A stretch of DNA of 38,509 nucleotides, taken from contig JADNYV010000324.1 of assembly GCA_015501055.1 (NCBI GenBank), positions 1-38,509 of the forward strand, given 5' to 3'. Positions 1 to 9,493 of the stretch are shown here, in pieces (position 1 is the first letter of the stretch; the number at the start of each line of letters is the position of its first letter). This DNA comes from Mucidula mucida (Eukaryota; Basidiomycota; Agaricomycetes; Agaricales; Physalacriaceae). The translations under genes and the position numbers were made by a program. The notes below the pieces were generated by a model, which was given only the letters and a program-made list of their open reading frames with translations, made no database searches and was not told the DNA's origin.

Positions 1-495
1 TGTACGCCAGGACTACCTCGAGCGTCTGCCAGTGGTGTAGCAGCGGCATCCCTCCCAGCTCACCCGATCCGATACGGATTCGGACCGCTCTGGTCTTATC
101 GCGCTGAAAAAAAATGTAGGCACATTTTCACCTGAGGCTCGAGCGAAAAGCAACCTAGTACGAGTGCGGAAGAGAATTGCTCATGATGGTAAAAGAAGAA
201 AAACGCAACCCTTCGGCCCGTCCGATCACCTACCTGGCTTTCACCATCACGTTACCGCTGCTGAATGCGTCCAGTTATTTACCGAGGCATGTGTTTCCGT
301 TCGTTGATTGGCTTCGTAGATCGAGCAAGGTCTGGGTCCTCCGGCGACATGAACTCACCTCCCTTGCACTGCCAAGGTGAATCCTTCCATCAAGCCATGT
401 GCACGTCACGATCCCCCAGGCTGTGTTAGTTATCCCGAGCTTCCAGCGAGCTAGTATAGGATGCTGCGCGCTGCTTAGTACTTACTGTATCACGT
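1..495. other. Left-edge stretch without a recognisable gene
   Basis: No reading frame here gives a recognisable protein or a credible exon chain. It probably holds the upstream region of the DUF6593-like gene starting at 496. The open frame on the opposite strand at 426-743 is an antisense shadow of that gene. Confidence 0.4.
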
Positions 496-1176
496 ATGAT
501 GGACAGCACTCTTACGCTCGTAAACCCCTCCCCGCCCACCGTCCTCCACTTTGACAGCAAGAGCGTAATCAAGACGACCGTCTCATACCCTGACGGTCGG
601 CTCGCGTACAATATCTCCCACAAAACGGGGACCACCGCGTTGAGGATACAAGTCGCTAGAGGAGAAGAAGTCGTTATCGTCATCGAAGAGAATGAGGTGT
701 TCTGCGATACGGTGACGATTAGGGGCACCAAGATGAAGATCAAAAAATGGTTAAAGGAACAGCGCGTTGGTGATATGTAGGTGCCATCTCAGTATGGTGC
801 TCTCTACTCTACACCTAACGTATCCTGTTAGAAACACGAGATTGATTGACACGCAGTATGGGCGTTTTCTATGGCGTGTTCATCCTCAGTACCGTCTCTC
901 AGTACGTCAAACTCACTTGGCGCTCTTCTGGTATTGCTGAACCATGCGCAGCTTTCTCGGGAAGACGACCCGCATCTCAACGCCTCGAGTCCTCTCGCAT
1001 ACGTGGACACAGAGGCCCCCGGACCAGGCTTAACGCTAGTCATCTCAAGCGAAGCTACGCCTTTCACAGAAGAGATCCTCGCGTCGTTCATCATTCAGGA
1101 GCTGACTCTAGAAAGGCAGGAGAAGATAAGTGGTGTTGCGTACGGAGTGGCTTACAATAGCTCGATACCTTTCTGA
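496..1176 (+). CDS. DUF6593-like small protein, frameshifted
   Basis: Function unknown; the family is abundant in mushroom-forming fungi. The first exon (ATG at 496, second ATG at 499) reads LTLVNPSPPTVLHFDSKSVI and continues through a tryptophan-containing segment KIKKWLKEQR. A GTAGGT-CAG intron at 777-856 splices to QYVKLTW, which resembles the conserved YxW step of the family. The C-terminal part, with TEEILASFIIQELTLERQEK, matches the usual EI.xTFxYVExLR..RE ending, but it lies one frame away from the segment before it. No intron of normal size fixes this; the only GT-AG pair there (931-951) is 21 nt. The gene is therefore either frameshifted near 920-950 or misread. The ending reaches TGA at 1174-1176. 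The family call is from memory of the domain pattern. Confidence 0.5.
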
Positions 1177-1496
1177 TGTACAAAGCTTCCTCTACCTCTG
1201 GCTTTTGTCTTACCATCTCTCGAAGAGCTGTTCTCCGCAAAGCTCGCCAGCCTCAACTCTCACCAATTTATTTGAACAGATTGTTTTGGGTTATACCTCT
1301 CTAACACCAACCTTTCCGAGATCAATAAGAAAGACCGGCAGGAGGATTCAACAGTCGTAAAAATATACGCAATATCAACGGGCTATCGTACAGGTACAAT
1401 TCAAATCGTAGCGGTTCCGCTGCCCGCGCTGAGAAAAACTACTTTCCTACGGTAGCATGTCGGGATTGTTACAAAGGTGCATCAGACTAATGTTTG
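1177..1496. other. Spacer between convergent genes
   Basis: This 320-bp stretch lies between the 3' ends of the DUF6593-like gene (plus strand) and the MFS transporter gene (minus strand). I see no gene, only presumed 3' untranslated sequence of both. Confidence 0.4.
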
Positions 1497-2978
1497 TCAC
1501 ACGTCGTCGGGCTTCTGGGCCAGCTCAAAGCCAGCGACATACTCCTTCACTCTGTCGCGTGAAACCGTCATCCAAACATTGTAATAGTAATCTTCTGGCG
1601 ATATGCGGTTCTGCTGAACGAAGTACTCGCCATTCGGGACGCCCGTTTCGTCGACAAGTCGAAAAGTTTCAACACAGTCCTTCGCGATAAGACCCGCCTG
1701 ATACCGTTCAATAACCAGCGGTACATTGTCATGCACGCTGTCCTGGAGAAGTGTGCGGAGGAGACGCGGATTCAAGGACCATAAAATGTCAAAATATGGC
1801 CCGCCGAGCGTTCACGAGATCGCGGAGGAACTCACGCCGGTAATCAACGTGTTTTGTCTGCCAACATGATCTGCCAAAACGCCCATGATGACACGAGATA
1901 TGCTATTAACAGCAGAGTTAACGGCCAGAAGATTACTGCCCGTCGACCTGGGGTACGCAAGGACGGATACGCTGTACAACGTCAAATAGTATGTCGGTAC
2001 AATGTTCCCCGCGGCCTGGAGAAACGCTCCGACAGACTGTGCCTTGTCATGAGATCCAAGTAGAACAGGTGGCGAAACCGCTTGCCTGATACAGAAATGT
2101 TCCCCGTCTCACCAAGGACATGTTCAACCGTGTTCGGGCCCGTTCTCCATTGGCGTTTAGGCCAAAGCCTTCCCTCGGCTTAACGACGAAGCAGATTGGG
2201 ACAGCCACAGCAAAATTCCAAATCCCAAGCGCACGAAGCGTCCAGCCAATGCCCAATTCATCCAACATGGCCTGCGTTACGGGTGCCAGAGCTAAACCGC
2301 CGACTCCCGCACCAGCAAGAATGACGCCCATGGCAAAGCCACGGTGTCTGTCGAAATAGACAGGTGTAATGGTCATGAGTGGGAAATAATACATAGATGA
2401 CCCGACCCCGTAAATCAGAGATTGGGTCATGTACAGGTGCCAGAGCTATCAGACGTTCAGGTAAGCATATGACAATAAATACTGAGGAAGAACAAACCCG
2501 TGTGCTGTAACTTGCTAGGAACAATCCGAGGCTCATCAGAAAAGCCCCGAGGAGAGTGATTGTCTTTACGCGTTGTGTTCGGGCCATGATAGGATTGACG
2601 AAAATACCACCGCTCCACGTCAAACCACTTCCAAGCGTTCCGACCAAAGAAACAAGCGCGTATTGCGATGTGGCGTCCTTGATGTTGCTCTGCGGAGAGG
2701 TATAGAACTCCTGGAAGATGCGAACGTCATCCGTCGAGGTATCGAATTGACAGCTATCTTACCTGGAAGATACCGAAGACAAAGTTGATCCCGATGGTGT
2801 GGAAGATCATGAGAAAGCCGGACAGCACAAGTATTATCTGATATCGACGCGTCGGTTTTTCCAAGGGCGGAGCATGAGCGCGTTCCGAGATAGTCGTAAT
2901 AGAAAGGTCATTGAGCTCGACGTCGTCTGGGGTCTGTATGGAGGGTGAAACTGAAGGCATTGCCATGGTTCGAGTCAA
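1497..2978 (-). CDS. MFS transporter, C-terminus replaced by unrelated exon
   Basis: Membrane transporter of the major facilitator superfamily, resembling the fungal monocarboxylate-porter-like group. Substrate unknown. Five exons fit without breaking frame: 2978-2763, 2710-2498, 2445-2086, 2036-1836 and 1742-1497, all phase 0, giving 411 residues. Exons 1-4 carry about eight membrane segments, with the typical stretches YALVSLVGTLGSGLTW, GAFLQAAGNIVPTYYLT and VIMGVLADHVGRQNTLI. Intron 3 (2037-2085) is a GC-AG intron with a CAG|GCAAGC donor. After residue ~330 the expected last four membrane segments are missing. Exon 5 instead encodes a charged soluble segment (VPNGEYFVQQNRISPEDYYY) that I cannot place. 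The frame of exon 5 stays open back to about 1806, inside the proposed intron, so it looks like the end of another gene joined here. Transport activity is doubtful. Confidence 0.65.
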
Positions 2979-3145
2979 GCAAGGTCATCAGGCAGACTTC
3001 CGGTTTTTTCCTCTTCCGGTTTTGCCCTCAGCATTACACACTTACCTTGTTGACATCTTTACAGAAGTACAGGGTACATTGTATAAGTTACTTTACCTTA
3101 AACACAGCTCTATTGAAACGACCATAGCAAGATAATGAAAGAAAG

Positions 3146-4445
3146 TCAAGTTACATGATGTGCTTCGGACAAATGAATTGTAGACTGTAGTGTGAATACC
3201 CGAGTGCCATCTGCCGACGCTGACAGCTTACGCTCCTGATGTGTCTTAGCGTCCCGACTGTCCTCACGAGTCTGAACAGGGGCGTACATCATGATGTCCT
3301 CACCCGACTCGCTCTCTTTGGCCATCCTTTGCCGCCGAATAGGCTCCCATGGATTCTCTCTCCCCACAAAGAAGTACACCAATCCACTCCAAACCCACCT
3401 CGGTAGTTGCCAAATGTTATTCCAAAGTTCAGCTTTTCGTATCCACGCCAATCGGGGCACTTGATACACAGGCTGAATCGCTGCAGCCCCAACAAGTAGT
3501 TGTCCAAAGCTAAAGATGTCGCTAATCGAAGCGTCCTCTGGGTCCTGGTCGAACTCAAGGGGGTCTCGGTCCATGATGAGGTGGATGGTATCCGAAATGA
3601 AACGGTAGAATAGTGTCTGGCATTCCTATAGCGCCTGCCCAAGAGAGGTAGACGGTGATCACGACGAGGAAAAGGAACCACGGATGGGAGTGCGTGACAA
3701 CGATCCTAGTTAACGGGGTTGAGCGGACTGTAGAAAAGAAGAATATTAAATGCACCAGGTAGCGACTGACATGCACTGGCAGCAGCTCAAGGCACCTGGA
3801 TCCAGCGCGCAAAACGCCATCTCACAACCTGTTCCTTGCGACGCTTGAACTCCCTCCAAATATCTACTACATGCCGCAGACAATAGACGAAGAACAACAC
3901 TGGGACCACTGGCACGACGATGTAGGACCAATTCAGATAAACGACACCCTCTATAGACCGATAAAACAACCATGCCTTGAATGTTGGGCGACTGCACCGA
4001 AATGTATAGTCGTGCACATTGAAGACGCGATCCCTGGCAAAGTACACCAGAACCTCCAGTACAATCCATAGCGCGAGCATTATGAACGTGCTCGTCGCAA
4101 CGACCGAACGATACTTTCTCGCGAGGCGCAGATACAGCAAGCCGGGTTTGCGACGCATGAAGACGAACCGGAAACTCGCGACATCATCCCAGCGCTCACC
4201 GATTTATACTAAACATCTGAAGCCAGTATCATCGCGTGAAACGACAATGAGACGCTGGGAACGAGGTACCATGATGCTCGTTCCGGACGAGCATGGTACA
4301 GTATCCCCATCGCCAGCAAACAGAAGCCATGGTATGGTGTCTAATCCAGGCTTGGAGACCGCGGCACCGCTTTCAGCACTGATCATGGCATTCTGGAGGA
4401 CAAACTGGGTGATATCTTCGGGTCGTTATCGAATGGCCTGCAGGA
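3146..4445 (-). CDS. Multispanning membrane protein, probably disrupted
   Basis: Family not named; it resembles orphan polytopic proteins seen in mushrooms. Reading from 4445 down, a soluble part (GLDTIPWLLFAGDGDTVP) leads into GERWDDVASFRFVFMRRK. Four or more hydrophobic helices follow, for example SVVATSTFIMLALWIVLEVL, YIVVPVVPVLFFVYCL and WFLFLVVITVYLSW, then SISDIFSFGQLLVGAAAI and a polar tail ending at 3146. A 5'-GTGCC...CTACAG intron near 3727-3790 joins two of the exons. Two lesions are visible: a TAA at 4206-4204 in the same frame as the coding on both sides, and a frame change near 3566 between HFGYHPPHHG and DRDPLEFDQ. The N-terminus is not resolved; sequence up to 4861 has open frames but no convincing first exon. 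Confidence 0.45.
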
Positions 4446-4847
4446 TGGAGGGCGTCTAGATTACAATCACTAGCTGAAGGCGCCTGGCCCAAAAGTACGT
4501 GTTTGCTCTATAAATGTGTTATTGAATGTCTCACTACCATTAGGGGCGGACATCATTGCGATAGATTGGGCGGAGCACTGGAGGGGCAGGCGTTGGCGAC
4601 GAAACCATTACATAGTCAGCATATGGCGGTGCCTTGCATCCGTACTCCTCCGGGGGCGAGAGCCTGCTCGAGACAGAGATCATACTGGAAACCAGAGTCG
4701 CCGCTTGACTCATACACCAGTTCATAGACCTGATCAGTATATGATTCGTGTCCGAAACACAGCGTCGAGTCTGGATTGGTAGCATGGGCCGCTCTAATCC
4801 CAACTGAATTGCTTGTGCTGATAAAGATACAGGTGCCTAGCACTCCC
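4446..4847. other. Unresolved stretch between two membrane-protein genes
   Basis: Minus-strand open frames run through here (for example 4861-4616 and 4803-4540), but neither reads like a known family nor joins cleanly to the neighbouring gene. It may hold the first exon of the membrane protein ending at 3146. I cannot support a model. Confidence 0.3.
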
Positions 4848-6805
4848 TTACATCTTCCCATAGAACCCCTTCAAAGCATAATATCGACTAGCGAGCATCA
4901 AGCCCACACCGACGAGAATTGCGCTACCTGTCCAAAAGGTCAACATCGAAACGGACCCCAACTTGCGTAACATACCTGCATAATACCCTACCGCCTCGAA
5001 CCCACCCGTCTTCGAATTGATACCGCCAGAAATTGGCGGTCCAACCAGAGCGCCCAGCGACATGATACTCCGCGTCATCCCAACTCTTCTCCCGACATCG
5101 GATGTATCTCCAAACTCCATTACCGGGATTAGAGAACAGGGCTATAAACGATCCTGATACAAATCTGAAGGCAATTAGATGGTAGCTGTACGTGGTATAT
5201 TTGATACTCACCCATACACAACAGCGATGGCGATCAGACCACCTTTCGTGACTGCAAAGGGCCACGCAATAGTGACGACAGCGCTCGCGGTAGTGAACGG
5301 GATCATTACATTCATGGCGCCCATCCTATCCGCCAAGCCACCAGCGCAATACCGACCCACAGCTGAGGACGCGTTGACGATTGCCACGAGATAGAAAGAA
5401 AAGTTTTCATCTATGCCATGGGATACCGCAGAGACGTCGATATACGTGAGGACAGTGTACATGCCGAAGAACAGGACAAACGTCGACGCGCAGTAGAAGG
5501 AGAAGGGAGCTGAGCGAAAGGCGCGGATTGACGGGGGGGCAGGCGGCGTTTAACAAGCATGTTGGATGTCGCCAGACCGACGAGCAAGATGAAGCCGATG
5601 ATCCTCATGGTCCAAGGAAACCTGTACTCAATCATGAATAAGCAGCTACTTCCATGCGATACATGCGACATACCCGACTTTAGGTATCAAGTTCCTCGCA
5701 GCGATGGGGATGATTGTCCCACCGATCGATGACCCCACGGCCATAAGGCCCGTGGCGAGGCCCCGTCTCCGTTTGAACCAATGCGCGAGAACTGCAGTTG
5801 TCGGACTCATAATGCCACCACACGCTATCTGTTAGTGCAAACATCAGTGACAGCAACGAAACCTGTGAAGCTACGTACACCAACGGCGAACCCTTGACAC
5901 AGGAGAAACTGCCAGTATTCATGGCACTGTCCAATGAGGAACGTTGCGGTTACGAGGAGAACACTACAGCCGAGGAACACGGGCGGCCAATATCCCAAGT
6001 CGAAGAGTCGACCTGCTACGAACGCGGGAAAGAAGACGAGACAGTATTGTATCGAGCCTATCCAAGCACTGCGGCAAGATCAATTAAAATGATATGAATA
6101 TAGCGAAGGAACATACATGTTTGACGGTGGGGTGTCTTTGAGGAGGCCAGTTTGGTAGTAAGACTGGAAGACCTGTGTACTTCATGAGTAAACTCGGACG
6201 CGACGGCCGAAGATACGCTTACACCCCAGGAATTGACGTATCCCAGCCTATAACACAAGAAACAAAAAAATAAGCCCTTGAACTGTTCGAGAGAGGACGC
6301 CCACAACCTGTGGATTGGCCATCCGAAATGCAAAATAATCCTTACGTCGTAAATGTATTACACATAGCCTTGAATCAGCAAACCGTAAGCAAATGATCAA
6401 TGTAAAAGACAGAGGAGAGCGCACCCCAAAAACCACCAACCAAGCACGGAGACCGCCGTCTGGAAAATCGTCATGAGCGATGGTGTCTGCCAGAGCATCA
6501 TCCTGGCACTTGTCTGCATCTCCAGCCGAGAGCTTCTCGTCAACAAGGGGATCGGGGGGAACAGACATCTCGCTGGCAAAAAGGGGCAGGCGATGGACGC
6601 GTCGGTTCTCTGGCCCGTCTTCTTTAAATATGCTGGGATTAACATTCTGCCGGTTGATGACTGGATCATTTGATGCTGGGCGAAGAGGCATTGGCGAGTC
6701 CACCGCACGAGGCGGGGACTGCGAGATAGTATTACTATTAGGCACAGGGGACTTGCTGGCGGACAACGGCAGACCGACGAACGGTGGGTGATGTTTAATG
6801 GTCAA
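4848..6805 (-). CDS. Monocarboxylate-transporter-like MFS protein, two frameshifts
   Basis: Plasma-membrane-type MFS transporter close to the fungal monocarboxylate porter group. The long hydrophilic N-terminus (exon 6805-6425) ends in the hallmark DFPDGGLRAWLVVFG. Tiny exons follow, 6368-6346 (23 nt, AMCNTFTT) and 6247-6223 (25 nt, LGYVNSWG), then VFQSYYQTGLLKDTPPSN, GSIQYCLVFFPAFVAGRL, RRRGLATGLMAVGSSIGG and SSAVGRYCAGGLADRMG. The C-terminus reads ALVGPPISGGINSKTGGFEA and ends at 4848. About twelve membrane segments are present, so content is full length. Two one-base frame breaks remain: the G7 run at 5533-5539 is one base short, and the GGG at 5125-5127 is one base long. Both sit inside strongly conserved coding, so this is either a young pseudogene or uncorrected homopolymer error. 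Confidence 0.75.
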
Positions 6806-7337
6806 CGTCAGGGCATTGGCTCGCGACGAATCAGCTGACTCGTGGTTTGTGCATCGGCCGAAGGGGTCGGCTCATCCTCCGAATCTGGGGATCAGTTCAG
6901 CCACGCTTGTGAGACGATGTTGAGGTTGTAATCCTGGGTCAAGCTACATCAGTTTACGAAGGTTTACCAAATGTATCCGTGTTTCAAACTGATGTTTCGC
7001 AACTATAGACGTCATTGTAGAAACGAGTAGTCTCAGCGATGCGTAAGGGCAAAGAATCTGGGCCGGAATAAACGTGTCAGCAGCACGCATTACATGGCAG
7101 AGAATACTGAGATGCACAAAAGATGGAATTGTAACGATGACGGACGTACTCGGACCAATGCTAATTGATTTCGAGTGCCGGACGGTTCGAACTTGGAAAA
7201 TAGAAGAGAGATCTATTGGTACATGGAGATGTGATGAAGCGATACACAAGGACGACGACATAGCAATATGATAGCGTAAAAGGGAGGAAGGACTGTAATG
7301 CCGTCAGGACGAAGCTATGATGGACACTAAATTACCA
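6806..7337. other. Spacer without recognisable gene
   Basis: About 530 bp between the start of the MFS gene and the 3' end of the next minus-strand gene. A minus-strand open frame at 7261-6944 has no family-like composition. It presumably holds the promoter of the MFS gene. Confidence 0.35.
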
Positions 7338-7769
7338 CTAGAAGATTTCAGCCCATCGCGGCGGTTTTGTGAACCCAAAATGCTCCATAACCTCCTGAAT
7401 TTTCTCCTTCGAAGGTGGTTCAAACTTCCGGCCGGGAACGTGACTACCCAACGCCAAAAGCCAGGCACTGTAGCGTCCTTGACGCTTGCCGTCGTTGGGC
7501 TTGGGAGTTCTCTTGACGGCATATAATTCTGCTCGAATATCGAGTTCGCGAGCAGGAAGCACGTAGGCCTTTCTAGCAGTTTTCTCAGCGAGCGCCGAGG
7601 CTTCCCGTTCGGTATCCTGTGAGCCAAAATTTAGCTCGCGACCACGTTTGAGGAGGTGAGCATCGTTGAGACGGAATCCGAAGACATAACGATCTGGGTT
7701 GACTGGCTTTCGCATAACGGCTACTAACAAACCGTCAGTTGTAGGAGAGCTAATGTACTGAATACTCAC
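7338..7769 (-). CDS. Unknown small protein, 5' end unresolved
   Basis: I do not recognise this family. The frame reads PVNPDRYVFGFRLNDAHLLK, then an Ala/Arg/Lys-rich stretch with LAEKTARKAYVLPARELDIR, and ends SKEKIQEVMEHFGFTKPP before a stop at 7338-7340. The only internal ATG is at 7715. The frame stays open upstream to 7886 without an ATG, through a Thr/Ser-rich segment (TTTTKSSISAASITTS), so an upstream exon supplying the start is likely. A GTGAGT at 7769 could be a donor but no acceptor restores the frame cleanly. Composition is basic with no membrane segment or signal peptide. It lies about 400 bp upstream of, and divergent from, the nuclease-like gene at 8184. Confidence 0.45.
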   Translation of the reverse strand: MSIQYISSPTTDGLLVAVMRKPVNPDRYVFGFRLNDAHLLKRGRELNFGSQDTEREASALAEKTARKAYVLPARELDIRAELYAVKRTPKPNDGKRQGRYSAWLLALGSHVPGRKFEPPSKEKIQEVMEHFGFTKPPRWAEIF

Positions 7770-8183
7770 GCGATAAACAGGTATAGGGCGACGAGAAGTG
7801 GTGATGCTGGCGGCACTGATCGACGATTTGGTCGTTGTCGTGATGATGGTTGGCTTTTGAGTCCGAGGTTGAGCCCTTTGGCAGGGTCACGATCGGGCCT
7901 TTGAAATTTCCCACGGCACTTCGTTTGTCTCCATCGGAGTCATCATATTCCGCTCCATTGTCTATCTACACTTTGACAACGGACACACCCAAATGGAGGA
8001 TACTTAGGTGCACTTTGGTGTTGTTAATTATGCTGCACAAAAGACCAGCAAAGTGCACTTTGACGGTTTTGACTTGTTCCCTCTATGTCTTTGCGCGCCT
8101 TTGTCGTGTGTTGCAACGATACCTGCAATCATGGGGGGAACACTCTCGTCATTCAAATCCGCGCCCTTTACATCGACGCAAAC

Positions 8184-9167
8184 ATGCCGCCCCGTGTTCC
8201 ACGCCTTTGGACGTTGCCGCTTGTCCGAACAGCATTCTCGATCGCACTCGCATATTCTTACACTTTCAACATTCGTAACGTTGAATACTACTGGTACCCC
8301 TTGTGGAACCACGTTCTTCTTGACATCATTCCTCCCGACCGACCCGATCTCGTTGTCGCGCCCCAATTCCTGCTTTGGATAGACCCGTCTGTTCACATGG
8401 ACGAGGCAGAAGATCCAGAGTCCTCCAACGAGGACCACTCGGAGTCCGAGTCCAATTCTGATACCGACGAGAGCGATGCGAGCGACGTGGACGACGACGA
8501 CGACGATGCTGATTTTGAGGACGCACCCACACTCTCATATCGTACGACAGCCGCCAGTTCTGAAGCATCAGCCCAGCTCGTGGATTTCGCAATCGCCCAT
8601 CTTATCATGACACCTCCGGACCCTGCTTCACATCCTATCCACCCCGACAGGTCTAAGTCCCACTGGGTAATAGCCGACCGCGAGATCCCCGTGCTCGTCG
8701 AGATCAAGAAGTTTACTTCCCGTCGCCATCCGGAGAATTTTGCTGTCTGGGACTTCGATCGGGTCCTTGCTGATGCCAAAGGGCAGCTGGTGCGAGGCGC
8801 TGCCCATGTCTTTGCACAGACAGATGCGCGAGAGGTCCGCGTTATCGCTGCTGTTGGACCTTGGTGGATTAGCCGGACTCTTAAACGCCATTCCGATGCC
8901 CAACCTACACGTCTGTCCAATGAGGACCTTGAGTATTATCTCAAAGAAGGAAAGCTAAACCCCCGCACGGGTAAAGCCAAGAAAATCCTCGACGTCGAAA
9001 GCCTTGTTGAGGAGGACGCTTTCGAGTACTGGAGTGTCCCTCTTAGGTTAGGCACTGTGGATTCCGATCGGCGCTTGACGACAATAACGAAGCATTTGCA
9101 GTCCTTAGCCGAGTCGGAAGAAATCAAGGAGGAACTAAAGAAGCAAGAAGGCTGTTACATCATGTAA
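8184..9167 (+). CDS. Protein with PD-(D/E)XK nuclease-like core and acidic insert
   Basis: Uncharacterised single-exon protein of 327 residues from the ATG at 8184 (context AAACATGCC); an upstream in-frame ATG at 8085 would add 33 residues of poor composition. Around residue 50 it reads PPDRPDLVVAPQFLLWI. A very acidic low-complexity insert follows (DVDDDDDDADFED), then SHWVIADREIPVLVEIKKFT and AKGQLVRGAAHVFAQT. The order PD...(h)hEIK followed by a Q-containing helix fits the core of PD-(D/E)XK nuclease-fold proteins, with the acidic insert lengthening the gap between PD and ExK. The C-terminus has FEYWSVPLRLGT and ends EGCYIM. I know no assigned function. The fold call is inference from motif spacing only. 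Confidence 0.7.
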   Translation: MPPRVPRLWTLPLVRTAFSIALAYSYTFNIRNVEYYWYPLWNHVLLDIIPPDRPDLVVAPQFLLWIDPSVHMDEAEDPESSNEDHSESESNSDTDESDASDVDDDDDDADFEDAPTLSYRTTAASSEASAQLVDFAIAHLIMTPPDPASHPIHPDRSKSHWVIADREIPVLVEIKKFTSRRHPENFAVWDFDRVLADAKGQLVRGAAHVFAQTDAREVRVIAAVGPWWISRTLKRHSDAQPTRLSNEDLEYYLKEGKLNPRTGKAKKILDVESLVEEDAFEYWSVPLRLGTVDSDRRLTTITKHLQSLAESEEIKEELKKQEGCYIM

Positions 9168-9493
9168 ACTGTAGTTAGAAAGTTGTATATAAGAATCGTT
9201 ATTAGCCGACTGTACTATCTTTTATCAACAATTCTCATCGTCGTGTTAGCTGAATTCTGAAGAAATCGTAATGTTCCAACCGTTTGATTTGACACCCGCA
9301 CTCTTTCTACTTCCGGCGCTCTTTCGCTCATCCCCCTTCAGCATGCTCTAGTAAGTTATCCAGCCGAATGAAGTGCGATGAATGGTCATCAGGGCGATGG
9401 AGTCAAATTTGCTGTTTTCCATATATATTAACTTGAGAAAGCTCGCGAAATGAATGAGGTTACACAGAAAATGACACTATAGAGCAATGATAA
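9168..9493. other. Spacer between convergent genes
   Basis: This 326-bp AT-richer stretch lies between the 3' ends of the nuclease-like gene and the F-box gene. I see nothing beyond presumed 3' untranslated and termination sequence. Confidence 0.4.

Noticed and set aside
426..743. Minus-strand 105-codon open frame
   Set aside because: It is the antisense shadow of the DUF6593-like first exon and has no protein-like composition.
931..951. A 21-nt GT-AG pair that might repair the DUF6593-like frame
   Set aside because: Far below the 41-nt minimum intron seen elsewhere in the window, and it does not put the flanking segments in the right relation.
4540..4861. Overlapping minus-strand frames with Cys and Pro-rich composition as a separate secreted gene
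   Set aside because: Neither has a clean signal peptide or splice sites that connect it to anything; left as unresolved.
8085..8183. Upstream ATG of the nuclease-like gene as the true start
   Set aside because: The added 33 residues look random, and the ATG at 8184 has a better context; kept only as an alternative.
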